A stretch of DNA of 5,619 nucleotides from an uncultured Burkholderiales bacterium (GTDB lineage Bacteria; Pseudomonadota; Gammaproteobacteria; Burkholderiales; Burkholderiaceae_C), in NCBI GenBank assembly GCA_903871865.1, contig CAIQIL010000323.1, positions 1 to 5,619 on the forward strand, written 5' to 3'. Both the position numbers and the translations under genes were made by a program. Below the pieces are notes generated by a model. That model had not been told where the DNA came from. It worked only from the letters and a program-made list of their open reading frames with translations, and ran no database searches. Shown here piece by piece: positions 1-5,142 of the stretch; position 1 is the stretch's first letter; every line of letters begins with the position of its first letter.

Positions 1-483
1 GGCCCACTGATCGATGACCAGGCCCTCGCCAAGGTCGAGGCGTTGCTGGGCGATGCGCTCGCCAAAGGGGCACAAGTGCGCACGGGTGGCCAGCGTGCCG
101 TCGTGCCTGGCGGCCAGGGCGCCTTCTTCCAGCCCACCGTGCTGTCTGGCGTGACCGCGTCCATGCGCGTGGCCCGCGAGGAAATCTTCGGTCCCGTCGC
201 GCCCGTGTTCAAGTTCGACACCGAGGCCGAAGCCATCGCGCTGGCCAACGACACCGAATTCGGCCTCGCCAGCTACTTCTTCAGCCGCGACATCGGCCGC
301 ATCTGGCGCGTCAGCGAAGGGCTGGAATACGGCATGGTCGGCGTCAACACCGGCATCATCTCGACCTGCGAAGTGCCCTTTGGCGGCGTCAAGCAGTCCG
401 GCCTGGGCCGCGAAGGCGCGCGCCAGGGCATCGAGGATTACGTCGAAGCCAAGTACGTCTGTCTGGGCGGCCTGGACCGCTGA
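1..483 (+). CDS. gabD: NAD(P)-dependent succinate-semialdehyde dehydrogenase, C-terminal part (5' end outside window)
   Basis: This is the last 160 codons of an aldehyde dehydrogenase of the GabD type, which oxidises succinate semialdehyde to succinate in the cytoplasm as the last step of GABA breakdown. The frame is open from base 1, so the gene starts upstream; GabD proteins are usually about 480-490 residues, so roughly the last third is present. Visible family landmarks are the opening GPLIDDQAL segment, the EEIFGPVAP motif (bases 178-204; its glutamate contacts the cofactor ribose in this family), the [13 protein letters not shown] segment, and the [14 protein letters not shown] block near base 376, followed by the [13 protein letters not shown] tail. 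The catalytic cysteine and general-base glutamate lie in the missing part. The GabD assignment over other aldehyde dehydrogenases rests on the close GabD-like wording of the C-terminus. The gene ends 41 bp before the lpxO-like gene on the same strand, so co-transcription is possible. Confidence 0.9.
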   Translation, partial: GPLIDDQALAKVEALLGDALAKGAQVRTGGQRAVVPGGQGAFFQPTVLSGVTASMRVAREEIFGPVAPVFKFDTEAEAIALANDTEFGLASYFFSRDIGRIWRVSEGLEYGMVGVNTGIISTCEVPFGGVKQSGLGREGARQGIEDYVEAKYVCLGGLDR

Positions 484-524
484 ACACACCCGCATCGCCG
501 CAACCGCTTCCTGCGCCCTGTCCC

Positions 525-1454
525 ATGAATTTCGTCCACAACCTCTGGCCCCTGGCACCGCGCCACTGGGTGCTCATCGCCTTCATCGCCGCCGCCCTGC
601 ACGCCCACCTGCGTGGCCAGGTCCGCTTCGGCCTGGTGCGCGCGCTCACCGACTTCACCGTGCTGATCGCCCCCTTCAACTCGCGGATGGTGCTGTTCTC
701 CAAGGTCGGCAGTCAGCCTTACCTGGACGACAAGCAGTTCCCCGAGCTGAAGGTGCTGCAAGAGAACTGGCAGGTGATCCGCGACGAGGCCCTGGCGCTG
801 GACGAAGGCGGCAACATCAAGGCCGCCGATGGCTACAACGACATCGGCTTCAACTCCTTTTTCCGCACGGGCTGGAAGCGCTTCTACCTGAAGTGGTACG
901 GGGTGGACCAGCCCTCGGCCGCGGCGCGTTGCCCGAAAACAGTGGCCCTGCTCAATCAGATCCCCGGCATCAAGGCCGCCATGTTTGCCTCGCTGCCGCC
1001 GGGCGCCACACTGGTCAAGCACCGCGACCCCTATGCCGGCTCGCTGCGCTACCACCTGGGCCTGATCACGCCGAACGACCCAGGCTGCTACATCGAGGTC
1101 GATGGCCAGCGCTACCACTGGAAGGATGGCGAGGTCGTGATGTTCGACGAGACCTACATCCACCACGCCGCCAACACCACGCAGCAGCCGCGCATCATCC
1201 TGTTCGCCGACGTCGAGCGCCCGGTCTACACGCCCGTGGTGCGCTGGCTCAACAAGGTGTTCGCCGCCATCGTGATGAAGGCCTCGGCCACGCAGAACGA
1301 GCAAGGCGAGCAGGTCGGCGGCATCAACAAATTCTTCGGTGTGGCCTACAAGGCCCGCGAGAAGGCCAAGCAACTCAAGGCCACGAACCGCAGCGCCTAC
1401 TACGTGGGCAAGTGGGTGCTGATCGGTGGTTTGCTGCTGGCGATTTTTTACTGA
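525..1454 (+). CDS. lpxO: LpxO-like lipid A hydroxylase (aspartyl/asparaginyl beta-hydroxylase family)
   Basis: A complete 309-residue Fe(II)/2-oxoglutarate dioxygenase of the aspartyl/asparaginyl beta-hydroxylase fold. LpxO enzymes (about 300 residues in Salmonella) add a 2-hydroxyl group to a secondary acyl chain of lipid A at the inner membrane. The iron ligands fit: an HRD (HxD) motif at residues 166-168, a distal histidine in IHHAANT (H213/H214), and R223 in RIILFADVERP as the likely 2-oxoglutarate carboxylate ligand. A hydrophobic segment at about residues 8-25 and another at the extreme C-terminus (VLIGGLLLAIFY) suggest membrane tethering at both ends, as in LpxO. The ATG at 525 is used because the hydrophobic segment follows at once; no convincing Shine-Dalgarno sequence precedes it. 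It lies 41 bp after gabD and ends 6 bp from the convergent GNAT gene. The family is clear; lipid A as substrate is inferred from the LpxO-like architecture, and another hydroxylated lipid or peptide is possible. Confidence 0.85.
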   Translation: MNFVHNLWPLAPRHWVLIAFIAAALHAHLRGQVRFGLVRALTDFTVLIAPFNSRMVLFSKVGSQPYLDDKQFPELKVLQENWQVIRDEALALDEGGNIKAADGYNDIGFNSFFRTGWKRFYLKWYGVDQPSAAARCPKTVALLNQIPGIKAAMFASLPPGATLVKHRDPYAGSLRYHLGLITPNDPGCYIEVDGQRYHWKDGEVVMFDETYIHHAANTTQQPRIILFADVERPVYTPVVRWLNKVFAAIVMKASATQNEQGEQVGGINKFFGVAYKAREKAKQLKATNRSAYYVGKWVLIGGLLLAIFY

Positions 1455-1464
1455 CGCCGGTCAG
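1451..1464. repeat. Small inverted repeat spanning both convergent stop codons
   Basis: CTGAC and GTCAG arms (5 bp) surround a 4-base loop exactly where the lpxO-like gene and the GNAT gene converge. The arms contain the TGA of the plus-strand gene and the TGA of the minus-strand gene. On the plus strand the run of T lies before the stem rather than after it, and on the minus strand the stem is followed by A residues, so it is not a standard intrinsic terminator in either direction. Confidence 0.35.
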
Positions 1465-2603
1465 GCCGAATCCCGGTCGGTGTGGATGTCGCTGAGCGAC
1501 CAGCCGGCGCGCGCCAGCACCGCCTCGCGGAAAGCCGCATCGGGGCAGACCCAGGACATGGTCTCGTACGGGTGCGGCGCGGTCCGGAACATCAAGGGCT
1601 TGAGCTCGGCCTCCAAGCTCGGGTCGTACAGCGTCCAGGTCAGGTAGTCGGCACCGCTGCGGAATGCCCGGGCCGTGACACGGGCCAGCAAGGCACGCAA
1701 AGCCGCGCGCTGGCACGCCGGGTCGATCACCGCGTCCAGCACCTGCACGGCCTGCCGTCCGCCTGCGAGGGGCACCACGCGCGTGGCCATCATGCCCACC
1801 GCTCGGGCGCCCTCTCGGACCAGCCACACCTCGCAGCGGGTGCGTGGGTTGGCCAGCAGACGGTGCGCCAAAGAGGCTGCGTCGCGGTCCACCTCCACGC
1901 GACCTGCCCTGCGAGACGCGTGCAACAGCGTTTCGATGTCGCGGTGCGCCGAGGTACCTGGCGCCCACTGCGTCAGCTGCGTCACCGACAAACGCCACCC
2001 GGTGGACCACAAACGGCCGGTGCGCAGCAGCACCATGACCACGTCGGCCAGGCCTGCCACCAAGCTGGCCAACAGGCCATGCGGCAGGCGCTTGGCCATG
2101 AAGTGCGCAAAGTGCAGGGGATGGGTGTGCGTGCGGCGGTCGGGCAAGGCCTCGAAGGTGCGCGCCAGCACGCCCTTGGAATTGGGGTTGGAGCCGATGG
2201 CCAGCACGCAACCCAGGCGTTCGCACACCGTCTGGTTGACCCACACACCCAGGCCGCTGCCCGCCAGTTCAGGCCGCACCATGAGGTCCATCGCAGCGTG
2301 CGCCTGCTGGCGCAAGTCACCGGCTTGCAGCCAGAGGGCTTCGGTGCCAATCATGCCCAGCAGTTCATCGCCACGGGTGCACAGCCAGCAAGTGGCCAGT
2401 CCGCGTTCGCCAGGCTCGGGCAGGTAGCGCCAGCGCACGTAACGTTCATCGTCCCAGGGCATGTCCTCGCCAAGCACGCTGCGGCGCAACGCCAGCACCG
2501 CCGGCATGTCGTCCAATGTGGCCGGGCGGAACCCGGCGTCCAGCAGCTGTGGCGTGGTGCCCAGGGCACGGGCCACCAGCCGGGCGGTTTTCTCCCTGGA
2601 CAT
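1461..2603 (-). CDS. GNAT-family acyltransferase with an extended (possibly two-domain) architecture
   Basis: A 380-residue protein (from ATG at 2603) whose N-terminal half resembles a GNAT acyltransferase: FRPATLDDMPAVLALR at about residues 25-40 is the usual first strand and helix. MDLMVRPELAGSGLGVWV at about 105-122 corresponds to motif A, which binds the pyrophosphate of an acyl-CoA or 4'-phosphopantetheine donor. The usual Q/R-x-x-G-x-G begins here with Glu (E112). About 215 residues follow, with a second strand/helix pattern (EVWLVREGARAVGMMATRVV, then VLDAVIDPACQRAALRALL) that looks like a degenerate second GNAT fold. Single-domain GNATs are about 150-200 residues. It is the last gene of the operon, 27 bp after the ACP stop; an in-frame GTG at 2621 is an alternative start, and neither has a strong Shine-Dalgarno sequence. 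The position behind an ACP suggests an acyl-ACP donor, as for ornithine-lipid and acyl-homoserine-lactone synthases, but the acceptor is unknown. Confidence 0.75.
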   Translation of the reverse strand: MSREKTARLVARALGTTPQLLDAGFRPATLDDMPAVLALRRSVLGEDMPWDDERYVRWRYLPEPGERGLATCWLCTRGDELLGMIGTEALWLQAGDLRQQAHAAMDLMVRPELAGSGLGVWVNQTVCERLGCVLAIGSNPNSKGVLARTFEALPDRRTHTHPLHFAHFMAKRLPHGLLASLVAGLADVVMVLLRTGRLWSTGWRLSVTQLTQWAPGTSAHRDIETLLHASRRAGRVEVDRDAASLAHRLLANPRTRCEVWLVREGARAVGMMATRVVPLAGGRQAVQVLDAVIDPACQRAALRALLARVTARAFRSGADYLTWTLYDPSLEAELKPLMFRTAPHPYETMSWVCPDAAFREAVLARAGWSLSDIHTDRDSA

Positions 2604-2630
2604 GGGTGCCCGCAACGTCACCGCCGGATC

Positions 2631-2885
2631 TCAGGCCGACAAGACGCCGTGCTGCGCCAGGAAATCCAGGACATGCTGGACCGAACGCATCTGGCGCGAG
2701 ACCTCGGCGCTGAGCTCGATGCCAAAGCGTTCGTCCAGCTCGGCGATCAGCATCAAGGCACCCATGGAATCCCAACCGGGGATGCTGTCGCGGGCCGTCT
2801 CGGGCCGCACGTTGGCGAGGGGTTCGTTGAAGGCCTCGGCCATCATACCGAGGGCTTCGGCCAGGGTGATGTGGGGCTGGCTCAT
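2631..2885 (-). CDS. Acyl carrier protein (stand-alone, operon-dedicated)
   Basis: An 84-residue acidic helical protein of typical ACP length. The signature GWDSMGALMLIAELDERFG (from residue 37) carries the serine (S40) expected to receive 4'-phosphopantetheine from a holo-ACP synthase. The usual DSL is DSM here, a change also seen in specialised carriers. The flanking pattern fits the four-helix ACP fold: an N-terminal helix, a long loop ending in PGWDS, helix II with LIAELDERF, and a final VQHVLDFLAQHG helix. The start at 2885 is secure: its ATG overlaps the stop of the KAS III-like gene as ATGA, and a GAGG Shine-Dalgarno (bases 2893-2896 on the complement) sits 7 nt upstream. The overlap implies translational coupling with the synthase. 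It is unlikely to be the housekeeping AcpP, which normally sits in the fab cluster; here it probably serves only its two neighbours. Confidence 0.9.
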   Translation of the reverse strand: MSQPHITLAEALGMMAEAFNEPLANVRPETARDSIPGWDSMGALMLIAELDERFGIELSAEVSRQMRSVQHVLDFLAQHGVLSA

Positions 2886-3958
2886 GGCGTGGCCTCGTGG
2901 GACGGTTTCGGGAAAGGCTCACCCTGTGCGGACACACCGTGCATCAGCACGGCGCGGGTGTCCAGCTGGACCACGGCCGAGGCCCACGACAGACCCACGC
3001 CGTAACCCAGCAGCATGACGCGGAGGTCCTGCGCCTGCACATGCTGGCGCTCGGCCAGGGCGCGCGTCAGCGTCACCGGCACCGAAGGGCCGCCGCAATT
3101 GCCGGTGTCTTCCAGCGTGAAAGGCACACGGTCCTCCGGCAGGCCACACTTCTTGATCAGGTGCTTCATGATGAAGCGGTTGGACTGGTGGAAGATGTAG
3201 GCATCCACGTCCTGCACGTCCAGCGCCGCCGCCGCCAGGGTGTCGTGGATCAGAGGCGGCACACGCTTGATGGTGAAGTTGAAGACGCCCGCGCCGTCCA
3301 TGCGCACATACAGATCGCGCGGGTCTGCGGGGAAGCGGTCGCGGAAACCGCCGCCCTTCATGATCAGAGCTTCTGCGCCTGTGCCGTCCGAAAACAAGCC
3401 GAAGTGCGAGGCAAAACCACCCGGCGCCACGGCCTCCAGGGCTGTGGCCGACCCGGCATCCCCGAACAACAGCGTCGTGGCGTGGTCATCGGGGCTGGTG
3501 AAGCGGCTGGGCGTGTCGCCGTTGAGCATCAGGATGCGCTGGTGCCCGCCACCTTTGAGCATGGTGGCGGCAAGGTACAGGCCATAGGGGTAGCCAGAGC
3601 ACCCCAGGCCGACGTCAAAGGCCGCGCAGTCCACGCCCATGCCGAGGCGGCCATGCACCACGCAGGCCGACGAAGGCAGGAAATGATCGGGCGATTGGGT
3701 CACCATGATGAGGCCGGTGACGCTGTCAGGCGCCCAGTCCAGCGCTCGCAGCAAGCGTTGCGCCGCATCGGTGCAGAGGTCCGCCGAGGTCTGGCCTTCG
3801 CTCACCACGTGGCGGTGGCGCACACCGGCCATCGACACCACCTTGCGGACGTCGTCTGCGCCATAGCGCTCGCCCAAAGCCAGGTTGTCCAACTGCGTGG
3901 CGGGCACGACCGTAGAGACACCGGCGATGCGGAATCCATCCAGACGACTGAAACTCAC
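2882..3958 (-). CDS. Ketoacyl-ACP synthase III (FabH-like) family protein
   Basis: A 358-residue thiolase-fold condensing enzyme related to FabH. KAS III enzymes join an acyl-CoA primer to malonyl-ACP, or transfer an acyl group, in the cytoplasm. The triad is complete and correctly spaced: C120 in DVGLGCSGYPYGL, H257 in IFHQSNRF, and N287 in DTGNCGGPSVP. The His-Asn spacing equals that of E. coli FabH (244/274). FGDAGSAT (about 165-172) and GYGVGLSWAS (about 318-327) match further FabH landmarks. It is about 40 residues longer than FabH, with a C-terminal tail after the last conserved block. The chosen start is GTG at 3958, behind an AGGAAG-type ribosome-binding sequence; a GTG at 4012 would add 18 residues that do not look like the family N-terminus. 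It leads the operon and overlaps the ACP gene by 4 bases. The departures from FabH around the Cys and Asn motifs and the private ACP suggest a specialised synthase rather than the fatty-acid initiation enzyme. Confidence 0.88.
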   Translation of the reverse strand: MSFSRLDGFRIAGVSTVVPATQLDNLALGERYGADDVRKVVSMAGVRHRHVVSEGQTSADLCTDAAQRLLRALDWAPDSVTGLIMVTQSPDHFLPSSACVVHGRLGMGVDCAAFDVGLGCSGYPYGLYLAATMLKGGGHQRILMLNGDTPSRFTSPDDHATTLLFGDAGSATALEAVAPGGFASHFGLFSDGTGAEALIMKGGGFRDRFPADPRDLYVRMDGAGVFNFTIKRVPPLIHDTLAAAALDVQDVDAYIFHQSNRFIMKHLIKKCGLPEDRVPFTLEDTGNCGGPSVPVTLTRALAERQHVQAQDLRVMLLGYGVGLSWASAVVQLDTRAVLMHGVSAQGEPFPKPSHEATP

Positions 3959-3988
3959 AACTTCCTGCCTGTTGATGAGGTGACGGAG

Positions 3989-4005
3989 GTCGCCCGACGG
4001 GCGAC
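3989..4005. promoter_or_regulatory. Perfect 8-bp inverted repeat upstream of the KAS III-ACP-GNAT operon
   Basis: GTCGCCCG and CGGGCGAC arms are separated by a single base, giving a 17-base near-palindrome. It lies about 31 bp upstream of the chosen GTG start of the KAS III-like gene, in the short space between that gene and the tRNA. The one-base loop is too tight for a normal RNA hairpin, so a binding site for a dimeric repressor or activator is the more natural reading. No clear -35/-10 pair was found beside it, so its role is unproven. Confidence 0.4.
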
Positions 4006-4049
4006 AACACACGGGAAGTCAGTACTGTACGGAGTTTCTGTGTCCGTTT

Positions 4050-4071
4050 GCCCCCCTCAGGCGAGGGCGGC
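4050..4071 (-). other. GC-rich hairpin immediately 3' of the tRNA gene
   Basis: Read on the minus strand, arms of 9 bases (GCCGCCCTC and GAGGGGGGC, one G-G mismatch) enclose a 4-base loop, starting one base after the encoded CCA of the tRNA. It is placed like a terminator or a 3'-processing structure, but AAACGG follows instead of a T run, so it is not a canonical intrinsic terminator. Read-through from the tRNA promoter into the downstream operon is therefore possible. Confidence 0.35.
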
Positions 4072-4072
4072 A

Positions 4073-4146
4073 TGGAGCGGGCGATGGGAATCGAACCCAC
4101 GTCATGAGCTTGGGAAGCTCAGGTCCTGCCATTGAACGACGCCCGC
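4073..4146 (-). tRNA. tRNA-Gly, anticodon CCC
   Basis: The minus strand folds as a complete 74-nt glycine tRNA. The 7-bp acceptor stem is GCGGGCG paired with CGCCCGC, with discriminator T and an encoded CCA. The anticodon stem is TGAGC/GCTCA around the loop TTCCCAA, giving anticodon CCC, which reads GGG codons. The T arm carries the GGTTCGATTCC sequence. The overall sequence closely resembles the Gly(CCC) isoacceptor of proteobacteria. It lies between the PEP-CTERM gene and the KAS III operon, all on the same strand. Confidence 0.95.
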
Positions 4147-4156
4147 AGCGGTGTGG

Positions 4157-4162
4157 ATTGTA
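4157..4162 (-). promoter_or_regulatory. Probable -10 element of the tRNA-Gly promoter
   Basis: TACAAT on the minus strand (5 of 6 matches to TATAAT) lies 10 bp before the mature 5' end of the tRNA, a normal distance for a short 5' leader. No good -35 hexamer is seen at 16-18 bp spacing, so only the -10 is proposed. Confidence 0.45.
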
Positions 4163-4206
4163 GCCTCAGGGCACTGCGGAACGACTGCACGGTTGTTGGC
4201 CTGACC

Positions 4207-4953
4207 TCAGGACAACCGACGCCGTGCCACGAAAGCCAGGCCCAACAGACCCAAGCCCAGGGTGGCGAAGCGCGGCGGCTCAGGGATCGCAGCCACCAAG
4301 GACTTGTCGGACAAGCCGAATCGCAAAGCCGGCGAAATGTTCACGTCGAGGGTGCCGAAGTTCAGCATGGGCAGCACGGACACCGCCAACTCGTCGAGTT
4401 GCAGCGCCGTGGCGAACTGCGCCTGGGCGCCGCTCGTCAGGGTCATGTGGGACAGGTTCATCGCCATCGACAAGCCCCCGCTGGTGGACACATGCAAGCC
4501 CTTGTCCACAGTGAAACTGTAAACGTCAAAAGTTTTGGTGATGCCCGCGCTCGTGCCAAGGTCTGCCGTCAGCACGTTGCGCTTGAAATCCAGCCCGAAG
4601 TTCGCCAGCGTCAGCGCGCCGGTTTCGCTCTTGATCAAGAGGCCGGAACCCGTGGCAAAGCCCGACACCGGCGTGAGCCCCAGCGGCAGGATGCTGGCAT
4701 TGAGCGTCACTTGCGTCACTGGCATCATGAACTGCCAGTTGCTGCCCGACACAGCCTGGGTGTTGCCCAGGGCGCGGGCCGAGATGCCCATGCTGTCCAT
4801 GAGGCTGGCGGTGTCTGCGTCGAAGGTGTAGATCGACTCGGCGTCCAGGTAAGTCGTGGGGATGGTCAGGGGGATGGCGCTGGCGCCCGCAGCGGCCGCA
4901 CCCAGGGTCAAGCCCAACAGCGTCTGACGGGCGGCGGTGATCGTGAATGCCAT
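4207..4953 (-). CDS. Secreted PEP-CTERM sorting-domain protein
   Basis: A 248-residue exported protein. Residues 1-26 form a Sec signal peptide, with a hydrophobic core (LLGLTLGAAAAG) and a likely cut after ASA. The last 26 residues are a PEP-CTERM signal: IPEPPRF, a hydrophobic stretch (ATLGLGLLGLAFVA) and an RRR tail. In this system the signal anchors the protein in the inner membrane until an exosortase cleaves near PEP. The middle (about 27-220) has no cysteine and is rich in Ser, Thr, Ala, Leu and Gly in alternating beta-type patterns, suggesting a beta-rich extracellular domain; I do not recognise a family. The ATG at 4953 has an AAAGGAG Shine-Dalgarno (complement of 4960-4966) 6 nt upstream and starts directly at the signal peptide; an ATG 13 codons earlier lacks both. 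PEP-CTERM proteins occur in biofilm- and floc-forming bacteria, so a surface or EPS role is likely. Confidence 0.85.
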   Translation of the reverse strand: MAFTITAARQTLLGLTLGAAAAGASAIPLTIPTTYLDAESIYTFDADTASLMDSMGISARALGNTQAVSGSNWQFMMPVTQVTLNASILPLGLTPVSGFATGSGLLIKSETGALTLANFGLDFKRNVLTADLGTSAGITKTFDVYSFTVDKGLHVSTSGGLSMAMNLSHMTLTSGAQAQFATALQLDELAVSVLPMLNFGTLDVNISPALRFGLSDKSLVAAIPEPPRFATLGLGLLGLAFVARRRLS

Positions 4954-4992
4954 GCTGAACTCCTTTGCGTTGCGCGAGGCCCTTGTGAACAA

Positions 4993-5008
4993 GCACCTCC
5001 ATGGCCAT
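4993..5008 (-). promoter_or_regulatory. Candidate sigma-54 (-24/-12) promoter of the PEP-CTERM gene
   Basis: The minus strand reads TGGCCATGGAGGTGCT, matching the sigma-54 consensus TGGCACGNNNNTTGCW at the essential GG (-24) and GC (-12) with exactly the right 10-base gap, plus flanking T, C, TG and T. Transcription would begin near base 4982, giving a leader of about 29 nt that contains the strong Shine-Dalgarno. No sigma-70 promoter of comparable quality is visible. RpoN together with the PrsK/PrsR two-component system has been connected with PEP-CTERM gene expression in related bacteria, which raises the prior. Confidence 0.5.
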
Positions 5009-5059
5009 CAGGATCGCAGAATGAGCAGGGCAAAACACAGCCTGTTGCACACGCCGGTG

Positions 5060-5103
5060 GTCACTTGGTCAACTTCGTCACGGCCCTGCGGCCGGGTGTG
5101 ACG
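5060..5103. promoter_or_regulatory. GTCA repeats and inverted repeat, possible activator site
   Basis: Three GTCA cores occur at 5060, 5068 and 5077, 8-9 bp apart. CGTCAC (5076-5081) is mirrored by GTGACG (5098-5103) across a 16-bp spacer. The block lies about 80-120 bp upstream of the proposed sigma-54 start, where enhancer-binding proteins usually bind. The arms are short, so chance is not excluded. Confidence 0.25.
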
Positions 5104-5130
5104 CGGGACCCACGCGCCAACCCTCGGCCC

Positions 5131-5136
5131 TAAAAT
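5131..5136 (+). promoter_or_regulatory. Candidate -10 element of a leaderless trmB transcript
   Basis: TAAAAT (5 of 6 matches to TATAAT) ends 6 bp before the trmB ATG, so transcription would be expected to start at or within a base or two of the start codon. There is no Shine-Dalgarno sequence before trmB, which fits. No -35 hexamer is evident at 16-18 bp spacing. Confidence 0.4.
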
Positions 5137-5142
5137 GCCGCC

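Noticed and set aside
484..524. Promoter or ribosome-binding site in the gap before the lpxO-like gene
   Set aside because: No convincing -10, -35 or Shine-Dalgarno sequence was seen in these 41 bases.
438..1373. Long open frame (311 codons) on the minus strand opposite the lpxO-like gene
   Set aside because: It mirrors the real gene in a high-GC sequence where stops are rare; its translation is low-complexity and shows no domain, while the plus strand has a full dioxygenase motif set.
1482..3005. Very long plus-strand open frame (507 codons) opposite the GNAT, ACP and KAS III genes
   Set aside because: It crosses three well-supported minus-strand genes and translates to a His-, Gln-, Gly- and Arg-rich sequence typical of an antisense frame in GC-rich DNA.
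3959..4012. Upstream GTG (4012) as start of the KAS III-like gene
   Set aside because: The 18 extra residues do not resemble a FabH N-terminus and would cover the palindrome; the GTG at 3958 has an AGGAAG sequence just before it.
4019..4032. AGTACTGTAC region as a promoter for the acyl operon
   Set aside because: TACAGT on the minus strand is a 4/6 match to -10 with no -35 at proper spacing; the CAGTACTG palindrome is short enough to be chance.
2897..4135. Plus-strand open frame (412 codons) opposite the KAS III-like gene and running into the tRNA
   Set aside because: The minus strand has a complete catalytic triad in frame; the plus frame has no recognisable domain and overlaps a tRNA gene.
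4073..4146. tRNA-Gly as an integration (att) site for a mobile island carrying the acyl operon
   Set aside because: No integrase and no direct repeat of the tRNA 3' end is seen elsewhere in the window, and codon style does not change across the tRNA.
4055..4211. CCTCAGG appearing three times (4055, 4164, 4205) as a repeat element
   Set aside because: A 7-base GC-rich word recurring over 150 bp without regular spacing or extended similarity is compatible with chance.
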